Positions 46,061 to 58,237 of a stretch of DNA of 64,000 bases are shown in pieces (position 1 is the stretch's first letter; each line of letters begins with the position of its first letter). The notes under the pieces are model-generated. The model did no database searches. It was not told the DNA's origin and saw nothing but the letters and a program-made list of their open reading frames with translations. The stretch is from Leuctra nigra. Lineage: Eukaryota; Arthropoda; Insecta; Plecoptera; Leuctridae. Where the stretch lies: positions 24,980,309 to 25,044,308 of the forward strand of contig OW203766.1 of the NCBI GenBank assembly GCA_934045905.1. Reading direction: 5' to 3'. A program made the translations under genes and the position numbers.

Positions 46061-46736
46061 TTGCAGCGTATAATAGTGATTCTATTCAGGAGTTGCTTTG
46101 ACTGATGGTTCGCAGAGGATGAATGAGAAAGAGAGTTTTTAAATGTTATAGATTTCAGGTTTGTGTTTTATGAGTGCTGCGGCTGCTTCCTTCACCATGA
46201 GGGTCGGGTGAATGTGAAATCAGTTGGTATTATGTAAGGAAATGTCTGGATGTTAAATATAGTTTTTATTTGGAAATTATGGGGTTGATTTCATAAAACT
46301 TACAACCTGATATTGCATCGATATATTTTAGATGTTCAAAAGGTTCACAGTCGAAGATGATTTTGTGAATCCATTTTTTGGACAGCTATGAAATTACTAA
46401 CGTTGGAATGGGAGTAAATTTTCGCTTTATAAACGGTTGCTTTCGCCCATTAATTGTTTGGAAATTTATATTTAAAATACCCAAATCTTTATTCTAGCTT
46501 CTATTTTAGAAACGGGTCTGAGACGTAAAACAAACATTTTTCACATGCTTCATATTTTTGTAAGTTCATTTGCACGCTGCTTTCCAAATTCAGTTCGATC
46601 TTCCATAAAACTATGTTCTGTCTTTCCATGTATTTCTTGTAGAATATTAATTCAACAAAAAGACAATTGTAGAAAAGTCTGTACCAGACTTTCTGAAGCT
46701 AAGAGAAAGACGTTAAAGATAATACCATGTACTTTA
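46061..46736. other. unassigned AT-rich DNA
   Basis: I see no gene. Open frames reach about 70 codons. Confidence 0.6.
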
Positions 46737-47664
46737 CTAGGAAAACGCTCAGTGTAACGCGTTGATGAGCGAGCACGGACACGCGCAACACCTCGAACCG
46801 AAATTATGTCTATCGAAAATATCATTAAAAGCCAATAATTCTTGAAATTCGTCAGACTTGTATGTATAAAAATCTCCAATTATTCCTAATGTATTAGTCC
46901 CAATAACCATGCAAAGTTTTAGGTTGATTGATTGAACCTTTATGATTAGAATGTTCCTTGTTAATATTAAAAAATCATAGGATCTATTTTAAAAAATATA
47001 CCTGGGACCACTCATGTGATATAAGTGTGTGTACTTACACAGTATTAGACGATCTTTTGAACGGTCATATCAGTTTCATACGTTTGAAAGTTTCTGCTCT
47101 AACTACCTTGGAACTATAAAGAGTCGAAGTAGCCGTGATCAACATTTTTGAGTAATTTGACAGCCAACACGCAAAATGTCCGTAAAATGTCAATAACTTT
47201 TGGATTTAAACACAGATAAGTCTGAAAATTGACAAAAATACAGATAATGATTGTCTTAATGACCATGCAAAGTTTTAAGTTGATCGGTCATACGGTTCTA
47301 GTTTAAATTTCAAAAATCATGTGAAAGATTTTTTTTAAATTTTAACCAATGGGAGGATTTGGCTGAAACTTTGTATGATTGGGTACAATGTTGGTCGTAA
47401 TGACTTGTCAAAATTTCAAATTGCTCGGAACAACCAATCAAAAGATATTTTTTTTTAAATTTGAACCAATCACATGAGCCCGTTCAAAAACGATCCCCAG
47501 GGACCGCATAGATTACGTTAGTATATGTGCAAAATTTCAGTTCGATTGCTTGAGCGGTTTAACCTGGGCAGTGCAGGCAAAAAAAAAAAAAAAAAAAAAA
47601 AAAAAACACACAGAGAAAGTACCATAAGAGTACCGTGGTGACGCTCGCTACGCTCGCTCAATTA
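46737..47664 (-). mobile_element. 0.9-kb non-autonomous repeat, second copy
   Basis: Read on the minus strand this is the same element as at 12.5 kb. It starts TTGAGCGAGCGTAGCGAGCG, continues through shared blocks over its whole body, and ends CTCGCTCATCAACGCGTTAC-ACTGAGCGTTTTCCTAG. The start carries a 28-nt T run (A run on plus at 47579-47606) where the other copy has two shorter T runs. This copy is a single unit, which shows that the extra truncated unit at 13.4-13.8 kb is a local addition there. No coding sequence. Confidence 0.8.
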
Positions 47665-49289
47665 AGCTATCTAGATCAACACTGATACTACAATTACAAG
47701 TACTTAGTTATTACGTACTTTATGACAACTCATGTTACTCATGTGCAATGATATTCTACGCTGAAGCGCATTGTCTGTAACATTTTGACCACAACGGCTA
47801 TTGCAACTGCCTCGGACTGATTCAATGACAGATAATGTATTCATTCGTTTTAATATTTATAAGAATAATTAACTAGCACAGGATTTTAGAATTTGACTCA
47901 TAATTAATAAAATACAAGTTTATTTTCAATGACTGAAGTTTAAAAATAATTTATTTTGACACGAAAATTACGAATTTTGTTTCATATCGGGAACAACGAC
48001 CGTTTTAATTTTGTCTTAGTCATCAATTATTGGTCTGAAGAGTCATAATCTACAAATTCAAAATGTTTATTGAGCACTAATTATTTATCAATTGACCACT
48101 GAATCATTTGTATCTCCGTTCACTTGACAGTTAATCATCTATCAAACAACGTCAAGTCAAAATATTCAATGAAAAGTTATTGATTTTCCAAAATTTGCAT
48201 TGTTTTAATATATAAATAGTATTTATATTCAAGTACGTATTTGATTCTGTAATGATTATAATAAAATATTAAATATTAAATAAATTTAAGAGAATCAAGT
48301 TTAGGAGTCGGCTCATACCTAATGTATGATTTAATCGCAAAGTCAAAGTTTTTTTAGAGAAATATGCAAATGCCACTCAAAGATAAACCTTATCTTTGTT
48401 ATTACCATAACAAAATGAATCTAACTATAAGTAGGTATAGTAGCCAACTTATTTGACATTAATAAGTTTTCAACAAACATTCACCTGATCTGAATTTGCA
48501 CCCAGGAAGTCCATTTGTAAACATTTTAATGCATCATTTGTAACTACAATTAGATGCAATCGACCTGCAATCAACAATGACAATGATAATTAAACTCCAC
48601 ATTAACTGCAAGTCGATCATTGTATTTACCTCCTAGGAAATCACTTCATTAGCCATGACTGCTGGTCTATTGTTACTTTTGATGACCGGACGACGCAAGT
48701 GCATATGTGGCTTACCTAAACACTAATACACACTCATCAGTAGCTATGACTAATGCTAAGTTTATGACCTATGCGTTAAGTCAGTGCGTTGCCAGTAGTG
48801 CGTGAAGAGTATATAGGAAGTGTACTGACGACCAGAGATTACTATGCTTGTTAGTAATGAGGTACTTGTAACTTAGATTAAATGGTATTTTATTGTGTTT
48901 AATAGAGAATAAGGGGTGACAATGTAGGTCAAGAAAAGGGATCACTGAGCTAATGACAAATATGAGATAATGCAGGACGATCAATTTTCTTTCAAAATAT
49001 GGGATACTTTTAAAATATCTTAGTTAAAGTGGATCTCTGTTGAGAAAAAAGCGAAAGAATCATATATAAAGGTCTCAAATTTTGGGGGGTATATGCGTTT
49101 AAATAGCTTTTAATTATTGTCCTCAGAGAAACAAAATCGCTCAATTAGTCAAGTTACAAGCTTTGAGTTGATTATTTGCAATTTAAACGCACAGCCCAGG
49201 AAATTGAGCCCGTTTATGTATATTCTATTCCACTTTTCTCGTGTTACAAGGTGTCCAAAATTTCTCTCATTTCTCATCAAAATGCTGTT
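47665..49289. other. unassigned AT-rich DNA
   Basis: I see no gene, RNA gene or repeat terminus. Confidence 0.6.
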
Positions 49290-49390
49290 CTATAACTCAC
49301 TCTGGAGGTCAAGGTTTGGTTCCCTCGGCCGTCCTTCCAACTGAGTTTTTTTCGCGATTCCCTCAGTCAAGAGCTAAAGGCCGGTAACGT
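49290..49390 (+). repeat. SINE-like tail, second copy
   Basis: CAAGGTTTGGTTCCCTCGGC, then CGTCCTTCCAACTGAG and ATTCCCTCAGTCAAGAGCTAAAG in order, match the 44.1-kb copy. The hairpin arms are shorter and less perfect. The 69-codon frame that starts just after it (49402) is serine/histidine-rich low complexity and not called. Confidence 0.55.
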
Positions 49391-50204
49391 TCTCTACGAC
49401 CATGACCGCCTCCTTCCCACCTTCCATCATTACCCATTCTTCATCATCATCTCCCAATCATAATCATTCATCCGTCGCCAGATGCAGAAGTAAAATGCAC
49501 TATAACAGAAATCGAATAAATTACAAACTGAATTGTTTAAGTAGATTTGAAAATCATGCGACTCTGTGTAATACAGCTTATTTATTTCAACGCACGGAGA
49601 TAAAACCTTGAGATTAAACTAGACGTAACATGTAAATCGAAACCAGATGTCTAATTCGAGTGCTCGTATAAGTTCTGTAGCTGGATCTCATGTCCAGCCA
49701 AAGCTGTCACTTCCTCTTCAATTGTTCTGCTTGATCATGGGAACATATCTGCCCCATCACAGTCATCAGGTGTGCGGAAGCGAATGGTCAAGTCCCTCCT
49801 CACAGGTCAGTAATCGGTCTTCCATGAATTTCAAATAATTGATAACAGTCTTTTTTTCTCTGTGCATCAATTAGGTTTCAATTGAATTTTGTATGACGCA
49901 TTTTTATATGAGTAGGTTTTGTTAGAATTTGATGATTAATGTTTTTACTTTTTTCTATGAAAAGTTTCTGATTGAAAGATTGAAACTAACAGTTACGTGC
50001 CAATGATATGGTGATATACAAAAATATAACAACAAGTAAAATAATTATGGCACTTATTATTCAGTACTTAGAAATATAGACCATAATTTTAACACCTTTC
50101 CAAGATTTTGCAAGCAATTACGCCTATTAAAAATGCGTGAATCGTAATAAAAGTAGTAGGTTACGATTGCAATCTAGCGGTATGATTTCCTTGTGTTTAT
50201 GCTA
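49391..50204. other. unassigned AT-rich DNA
   Basis: I see no gene. TCATCATC-type simple sequence lies just inside the left end. Confidence 0.55.
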
Positions 50205-50345
50205 ATTGTTTGGCGCATGGCCGAAGGCTGCAACCGCGCGCCGATGGTGCGGCGTCTGATAAGTGCGTCCACGCGACACTTGACGGCAACGTCGAGGCCT
50301 TCTCCCGCCAACCCGCCCAGTCGCGCGCCGGACAAGTTCAATGCC
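50205..50345. other. CpG-rich islet open on both strands
   Basis: About 140 bp are strikingly GC- and CpG-rich (AACCGCGCGCCGATGGTGCG, AGTCGCGCGCCGGACAAG) against AT-rich flanks. Frames of 109 codons (plus) and 88 codons (minus) cross it and run on into AT-rich DNA. The GC-rich part reads as Ala/Arg/Gly-rich peptide on either strand, as composition alone would give. It might be an isolated exon, a promoter or foreign DNA. I cannot choose. Confidence 0.35.
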
Positions 50346-53300
50346 TGCCTTCCTGCATGTGCAATGCCGTGAAAACAAGTCCGACGGGTGATAATGATGA
50401 GCATCTGCATAATGTAGTCGTTCTGATGTTGGGAAATCAAGGAAATGCGTGTTGTTTTATGTCACGCATATGTGGGGGATCCGTACAAGCAATTACCTAT
50501 ACAAAAAGTTACAATATCTATAAGAAGAAAACATATTAAATTGGCAAGATTTTCGTCAGATCTGAAAGTGACAATTCCACGAAGGGAGAGAGTCCTTATA
50601 GGTATGTATACTTCATTTTAACATACTATCAATTTTAAACAATTTGAAAAGAAAAACTTCTACCAACTCTCTTTCGAAATATTATATAAAAATTATCAAA
50701 GGTTGAGAGTTACGTCAAGTTATCCACATTAATGACATTAATACATATTTTATATAAAAATTAGCTTCAAACGTATTGAAAAAGTAGGGGGCGTTAAATG
50801 TGAAATCTTTCAATAACGATCAACAACAAATTCCTGAGGTCATTTTTATCTTAACTAATGCATAAATTCATTGCAATTCATTTAACTACCAATTATAAAA
50901 CAGCTTCACTTTAGTAGTAAATTTAGAAGGTAGTAAATTCAGCTGTGTCTACGGACTCACATAAAATTACATAAAATAGCTGTTAAATAATTAAATTGAA
51001 ATTGCTGTATTGTTCCATATTAATAGTTTTTCCATCAAATCATGTATTATGCAATGAGTAATAAAATCAAATACACACACCTCATAAATAAACGTCTCTT
51101 CCTTGATTCTGAACCCATCCTGCTTCATGTTTCAAGTTCATTGTCTTCATCATGCAAGTATTGAAATACATCCTCGTTGTAACTGGCTGATTAGTGGAAT
51201 ATGACATAATATGTGGAGGTCACTTCCGTTGCGCGACCTCTCGCCAGGTGTTGCGATGAAACAATGCTGAAGAACTTGAGGAAATAGTTAATTACAAGAG
51301 AATAAAGTGTGTGGTAGACACGGCTGCACGTGTGTCGTCGGGTTTATGTAGAGAAGAACCGGCAACGAATTAGTTTGTTGATAACGTGCCTTTTTTGCTG
51401 CCACGGTTCAAACGCCTGAAGACTGTGAGGTGTAATAAAATGGCAAGGTAGCATGTTGATAGAGACTGAATTACACGGTTCAGTTTTTGCATCGTGACTC
51501 AAGTCTTTAGGCAAACTTTTAACTAATATATAACATGTTTTGACCAAAATTCTGAAAAGTATTTTACTTTATTTATTCTTCAAATTATGTCATTCAATTA
51601 TTGTAGTTTTCTTGTTACCGTATTTTAATTTTATTATGATATTTTAAGAAGCATTTTAACTGTTGGGTATGCAACGAAAGTATGCATGAAAGGCACATTT
51701 TTTGTTGTTGTTTCTTAGGTAACACTTGTTCTTATTTTGATTTTGATAATAAATTGTCTGGCTTTATAATAATACAAAAATATAGCCACTAACCTAATAT
51801 CTTTCCTGCACGTATTAGCATAGAGGTAAGAAGGGTTATTAGCAGAGAAGAAACATATGTCATGTCAAGACACGTGTGTCTTTGGTAACTTATACAAGTT
51901 AAAACTGTAATATAACGTATTGTCAACGTTTTTCGCGACCTGGGGTCAATCACCTCCTGCATAATAATTGAAAACAAGTGTGGCTACATGGATTATTGGA
52001 GTGTGACAATCCACTGGTCAAACGTTCACTTATTTTATCTTACATTTTATCAACATTTGCCAAGAGAAAGATAGCGTAGAGTTTTATAATTTGTATGATT
52101 TAGTAGAAATTATGAAAGCAACAGATTATTAAAGGGGATGTACCACATTATGCCATAGTTGTTGCGGCGCTCTCAAGAATCATGCAACATTGTATTTGAA
52201 GTTTGATCGTACCTATGTATAATTAGTTCATTTCAATTTTAAGTAAAATACAGTCACTTATCTTCGAAAGTGGGTGAAGTGAAGTCTGGAGGGTGATATC
52301 TTAGATAATTTCTGAAGATTTACTGTAATTCTGTGACTATGGAGTTACGTGATTTTCATAATTCACTCAAATCAATAATTAAGTAATTAGTTAAAAAGTT
52401 GGAGGACATCCGCATAATTTCATAATTTCGTAAATGTGTTACTTATAGATAGTTACCATATTATTACATACGACATTTTCATGGAAACATACGCAGCACT
52501 AAAAATTAATATAATTTGTCATATTATTATCTGTTACACTTACTTAGTATAAAAACGAGAATTATTTGTCAAATTGGTACCTAGATAAGAAGAAGGTAAA
52601 AACTGTTTAGTGCTAGAATAAGTGTGCATTTCCTAACACCGCCTAAATCCACAAAACTAATTGTATAGGTAGGTACTCTTCGAAAATTACTTCTGCAAAA
52701 TTCAAAACAACCCCAAATCATCTTTATAAAATCGTTCGAAATGATGGACCAGTAATTGACCAATAATAATAAATCGCCAGAGGCAAATGTTTAGTGAACC
52801 TACTGTAACTGCTCATCAACATCAAGAAGATATACACATGATTTATTAGTCTTACTTACTAATTCCCCTTACTACGTCTTATATGCTACAACAGCATTAT
52901 AATTAAAACTTCTTTTGAAAAAGAAACTGATAAAAAAACTTACAAGATATTCTCGGAAAGATTTTTATTTTTATTCTGATGTTTTTTTGGTTTGACTCGG
53001 CGTAAGAGTGGTGGCTGTAGCAGAAGCCTGTTGTGAAGGGAGGGGGGGGGGGGGGGGGGGGGCAGGTTTTCAAGTTACAAGGTCTGATAAAAAGAGAAAA
53101 ACAACGAGAACAGATCAGCCCTTGACATTGAGGCGTGATTAGAAACCAGAAATCTAAGTTCAGTTTTCAGGAGAAGAGATTTAAATGTAGAACGGGTTGT
53201 TTCTTTCCCGTGCATTCAAGTCTCCAAAGAAAATGGGAAAATTAACTGTACTCGTAATGAAACGTGTGTCTACTAATAAGTTAACATTTTTATGTTGCTT

Positions 53301-54421
53301 GCAAGGTCTCAACTGGATAACAACTCTATAATTATTATTTAAAATTTGGAATTAAAAGCATGATTACGTCTTTTATAATTAATCGCGATTGTCAAAAAGC
53401 AATGAACCACAATCTTTTCGAGGTCAAAATTGTTACACTTTATTATTAACGCCATATTTTCAACGCTGTCTAAAAAATTAAAAACATAATTCGACAAACA
53501 ACAGTTAACAGATTAATCATATCACCGAATCCAATCTCCAAAACAACGATCCTTATTAATATTTCTCACAAACGACTAATTCTTCGTCTCCCGTTGACCA
53601 TGAGCAAAATCATGACGTCACAAATCGTCGGTCAACGACCACTACTATACCAGATAGTGCAACGAGTAATAGTAAATATAGTGGCCCAAGAGACGTGACT
53701 CCTTGGGGAGGGGGGGGGGGCACGTATTCCAGTAGCAAGGCATAGAGTTTATAATGTACAATCCACTACAAAACCAACTCTTTTTTACTCTCTTTCTGAT
53801 CGTGTTGGGAGATAAAAGTGTTTTTTTTTTCATTTGACTCTTCGGAGGGGGGGTTGACCAAGTGGCCATGACCCCAATAGAGGTGGGGGACCCGTGGCTT
53901 ATTACTATCATTAGATTGGGGGCAATATAGACTACTAATAATTGAGTAGTATCAAAACACTACGGAAAAAAAGACAAGTGTGTGTTTTTTGTTGTTTTGG
54001 TGTGATGGTTTATTACATGGATCTATCTAAACTGGTTTTGGTTTAAAATTATAGAGTAATTGTTTAAAAGTGGTGATTATCTCCTCACATATTGATATTG
54101 ACTACATGGGTTTGATTAGAGTCATGGTTCGGTTGAGACAAAATCAGGATCAGATTTGCCATCTGGTCAAACTTGAACTGATTTCAACTCTCATTTGACG
54201 TATTTTGTTCTGGGATCAATGGAAAGAGGGGAAATGGGGAAAAAGGAAATTCATATTCATTGATTTTTGGCCACTAAAATTAATAATTATACAGAAGAAA
54301 CGTATATTAATTGTTTAAATTATTATCATAATTAATAGAAAAACGAAGCATTATTATATTGAGCTTTTCAGGAAAGAAGATAAATGATAATTGATAACTC
54401 TGTAAATGAAATTAAAACCAA
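50346..54421. other. unassigned DNA with two poly-G tracts
   Basis: No gene is supported over 4 kb. G runs lie at 53042-53062 (21 nt) and 53710-53720 (11 nt). A perfect CRE palindrome lies at 53613-53620. Open frames stay below 90 codons and show no domain. Confidence 0.6.
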
Positions 54422-54575
54422 TTTTCTTAGGACGGTACACAAACTTTATTTATTCTATCAAATAACTATCAAATATAATAATTGAAAAATATATGAGAAT
54501 GTTTTGAATGTTTTGAAAAATATAAATATTTGAAAATATATTAAATAATAAAGTTTGTGTACTGTTCTAAGAAAA
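54422..54575. mobile_element. MITE, 154 bp, 29-bp TIRs
   Basis: The left end TTTTCTTAGGACGGTACACA and the right end, inverted, TTTTCTTAGAACAGTACACA both continue AACTTTATT, so the arms match over 29 bp with two mismatches. The interior is almost pure A/T. There is no coding sequence and no clear target duplication. Confidence 0.8.
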
Positions 54576-54826
54576 ACGTTTTTTTGCAAGATATCGAAAT
54601 TTAATAAGGAAAACGACAATAAATTTCATCGATATGTAAATAAAGATCCAATTTCGAGCTTCTCTTCTATTTCTCTCCGAGAAGTAAAGAAAAGTGCGGC
54701 CAAGTTGCATGGCCGTGTTCGTTGACGTTTGTTAGTGCTCTGTGCTGCTCTGCCTTGCTCTGGCTCTGCTAATTGCTCTGACAAACGCCTCTCTCTACTC
54801 TGACATGCGCTGGAGGAACATTGTTA

Positions 54827-54858
54827 CCCGTGACCCACGTGACCCCACCACGTGACCC
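54827..54858 (+). promoter_or_regulatory. clustered CACGTG E-boxes
   Basis: CGTGACCC occurs three times (54829, 54838, 54851), the last two as CACGTGACCC. CACGTGAC is a strong site for bHLH-zip proteins of the MITF/TFE, USF or Myc/Max type. A GCTCT-rich stretch precedes it at about 54735-54800. No start site or exon is evident, so function is inference. Confidence 0.3.
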
Positions 54859-57228
54859 ATGCTGAGCGAGCAAACCTCCTCTTGTTACCTCCTCTGGCCA
54901 TCAGCATGCAGACAGTACAGAACAAATGCGTGTCTTTTATACACTGCAAACTGTATATTAAAATCAATATCTTCTTTTTTGCAGCGCGGACTATATTGTG
55001 GATACCCTGGTATATTTTCCAGTAATGACTGGAAGTAGATGACAAATGCAGAGATAGTTCCAAATTGAATTCTGAATTACTCAGAATCATGTCAATGTTT
55101 TGAAATGAATCAAATCGTAACAAATAAAACACAGCAACAGGACTAAGTGAAAACAATATCATTTGAAGAATTTGGGATAAAACATGATGTGAAAAGATTG
55201 TTCATAAGGTTTTAATCTAAGGTTGTTCCACTCAATCAAAAATAAAATATATTTTTTGATTAATATACCATTTTCTTGTCACTACAAAATATAGCACTGA
55301 CTTATAATGCTTTGTTAAAATATAGTTGAACAACAATTACACATAATTTGATAAAGAAAGGACTGCTTTATCCTATTATTTATTACAATTATTGCTGACA
55401 TCAAAATGTTAATAATAAATTAGTCTCATTAATATTAATATTAAAATAAAATACCATTCTTACCTGTACTCAATTACAAATAAAACACCCTGTCCAACAT
55501 TAGATCCACATATTCCCAGATGTCACGGTCCATCATCTCATTGTTACAAGCAACATGATCAAACATAACATAGATTCAATATTCTCCCAAACAATTGGAT
55601 GTAATTTGAATATTCATTAGAACTGAATTGTTAGTGATCATGAGTAATCATTGACGTGTACCGTGCGTGTCTACTGCTGGGGTCATAGGTGACCAACCTA
55701 TTATAACAAAGTGTCATTCTACTTAGAAACCGTCAGCTCTGACACCAACAATGATTTATATATTGCAGTTGATGCTGGACAATGGAAGAGAATTGCTAGA
55801 GACAACAATAGAGTGCATCAAATCTTCTCAATAAGTGATACAAGAAAAGTCTCATTTATTTTATTTTTTATTTTTTATGGTGTTGTAATGTTTTATTTTG
55901 TGATCGTCAAGTGACAGGTATTTTTGTGAAGGTGTGTCCGGGGATTATGTTATTTATAATGAAGTGTGGGGTTTTTAATGTAATTTGAAAGGAGGCTATC
56001 ATTTTGTTATAATAAGAGACAAATGAGCTAATGGAAGTTTCTTTTATTGTTCTGGAATTGACAAGATGGAATCTTAACTATTTTGTTGACTTTTTTTATT
56101 ATACTTAGGTGTTCATTTAATAGAAGAGACATGAAAACTGTCGAAAATTTTGTTACTTGATTATTTATTTCATCCTAATAAAATAATTATTTCGATTGAA
56201 GTTACAGATTTTTAAAAAATTGTATTATCTTGCATGTTTCATAATAAATATTGTTGAAGTTTTTGTTACAATAAATAATTAGATATATAAATGAATATCT
56301 AATAATTTCCAGAATTACAACAACACATAAAATCATAGTAGATGAGTACTAGAATCTACTATTTTATAAAAGAAAATAAAGTGATTTGTCTAAAACAACG
56401 GAACAATGATTTAATTGAAGATATCTGTATGAATAATAAAACAATATAATCCATCTAATTAAATTTTAATAACATAGTAATAAAACGCTCTCTAAGCTCT
56501 TCAACTATAGTTGAAAATCTGTCTTGTTTTATTTTGCTTCTTGAATTGCTGCAATATACATAATGTTCTTATAGTCAAGGCGTAACACAGAAGTCCCATT
56601 TGCATGTACGTGTCAAGAATATGTAACAAAGATCTAACAGAATTACCTTCTGGACCGATACAACGGATTAATTCTTGCATCAGACTATTCTTTACGGTAG
56701 ATAATTACATAAACAAAGTATTCCGTATTACTGGAAAATGAAAAAAGTGTAAATTATGAGCAACATGCAAGTACACAATTAACGATAATAATTTAATATA
56801 ATTACTGGTAAAACTGTACAAGTATTCTCATTAAAGTGTCACCTGCGAGAAAGTATGTGCTGAAGGCCTTATTACACTTGGCAAAAAGACGGACAATTAT
56901 TATTGTATTACAGCATCAAGAGAATTTGTATTGGAAATCCGTAAAAAAATTATAATAAAGGAATTAAATATTAACAAATATTTTTTAATTGTTTTAAGTA
57001 ACACAATGTTCAATAACTTATTAGTAAAATTTTTTAAGTTTTGTTTAAATTAAAAATGTTGATTATAATTTAAAGATCTATTGGTTTGATATCACCCAGT
57101 TTTGTTAAATTTGAGTTTGACAGTAGATCTATGATTTTTTTTCTGTGAAAAACTGATTTTTCAATAATTTTGAGCGCTTTTTTTACCTGCGGTGGGGATT
57201 ATTATTCTAAATCCGGTTTGATGTGGTT
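54859..57228. other. unassigned AT-rich DNA
   Basis: No gene is supported. A 67-codon frame at 55711-55914 has one stretch of balanced, protein-like composition (about 40 residues) before turning into Phe/Ile-rich A/T-type peptide. It starts at GTG and has only weak splice signals. A 112-codon minus-strand frame at 54824-55162 has no domain. Confidence 0.5.
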
Positions 57229-57398
57229 GTGAATCAAAAACAGCTCCAGTGAATTTTAGGTCTCTTTTTTTCCTGAAACAGCCCCTAAAATGTGAGCCAA
57301 AACGGCTCCATGAAATTAATAGCCATTTTGGATCACATTTTAGGGGCCTTTTCAGGAAAAAAGAGACCTAAAATTCACTGTAGCTGTTTTTGATTCAC
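57229..57398. mobile_element. 170-bp palindromic foldback element
   Basis: The sequence from GTGAATCAAAAACAGC to its inverse GCTGTTTTTGATTCAC is complementary almost end to end. The arms pass through TGAATTTTAGGTCTC, CCCCTAAAATGTGA and meet in a short centre around 57311-57333. This is a foldback MITE. I see no clear target duplication. Transcribed RNA would form a long hairpin able to feed the siRNA pathway. Confidence 0.85.
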
Positions 57399-57439
57399 CA
57401 TATTTTGGCTACTTGTTTTAATTTGTTTTTCATTACCTG

Positions 57440-57500
57440 CTAGCCTTGTCGGGTACTTCTTTATACAGTTCTTGGTTCGAGCCCCAGCACGGCGTTATTA
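57440..57500 (+). repeat. tRNA-like SINE fragment
   Basis: A-box-like TAGCCTTGTCGGG at about 57441 is followed by the B box TTGGTTCGAGCCCCAGC at about 57474. Spacing and order suit a tRNA-derived SINE head. The anticodon arm is not preserved. Confidence 0.45.
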
Positions 57501-57798
57501 CGCAAGAACACGTGAAGCGTGGACAATGTCTCATTTCCAAGAAATACGACATAAATTACGATTAATCAAGATTGGGATCTAACTGACAAATACTCGCGAG
57601 TGGAGCTTCTTAGGTCAGTGCGGAACTGAATGACATTGTCACTGACGGCAGAAGATCTGATATCACAGAAGACACCTTATTAAATGACTCAGAATTATAT
57701 TTTATTTGTAGGTACGAGTTTGGACACATTGTGTCAATTGTTATGAAAAAATTGAAATAAACACAGAAAATATTTAGAAAGTGGGCTTTCGTCACAGT

Positions 57799-58237
57799 TG
57801 TACACTCAGCCAAACAAAACTTGAACGTTGACCAAATTTGAATGACTGCTGGTCATGTCCCATAACTAGAGCCAAGATTATATGTTTTTAAAATTTCCCA
57901 AATTTCGTTTTAAATATTGGTAATTTCGCGTTTTGGGGATTTTAAGATTTAATTTCTCTTAGTTTTATGTTAATCAACACAAATAATAAAAAATCACAAA
58001 ATATAAATTTTACAAAATGTTTGATTTTAAAGCGAAATTTCGTGATTAAAAGTGATAAAACCATATAATCTTGGCTCTACCCATAACCAATCAAAGCTTG
58101 TTATTATCATAGAAATGTGAGGTCACCTACTAGAGTGAGACAAGGAGATCGCTTAGACTGACTTCTGATGGTGCGATCTTACATTTATCAGCCTATCAGA
58201 TTTATTGAACGTTCAAGTTTTGTTTGGCCAAGAGTAC
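57799..58237. mobile_element. family A MITE, complete but split by an insertion
   Basis: The left end TACACTCAGCCAAAC and the right end, inverted, TACTCTTGGCCAAAC both go on AAAACTTGAACGTT, giving about 30-bp inverted repeats with TA at the edges. The interior (on the minus strand) carries the family words ACCATCAGAAGTCA, CTCCTTGTCTCACTC, TAGTAGGTGA and GATAATAACAAGC. A hAT-like MITE at 57867-58079 interrupts it. Without that insert the element is about 218 bp, close to the 34-kb copy. Confidence 0.85.
57867..58079. mobile_element. hAT-like MITE, 213 bp, with 8-bp TSD
   Basis: The ends are perfect 18-bp inverted repeats TAGAGCCAAGATTATATG. The 8-bp word CCCATAAC flanks both sides (57859-57866 and 58080-58087), exactly as an 8-bp target-site duplication. 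An 8-bp TSD with ends of TAGAG type fits the hAT superfamily. The interior is A/T-rich and partly symmetric, with no transposase, so an autonomous hAT elsewhere must have moved it. It sits inside the older MITE above. Confidence 0.92.

Noticed and set aside
55711..55914. 67-codon frame with a protein-like middle
   Set aside because: It begins at GTG and ends in Phe/Ile-rich A/T-type peptide. Its splice signals are weak and no family is recognised. A protein search would settle it.
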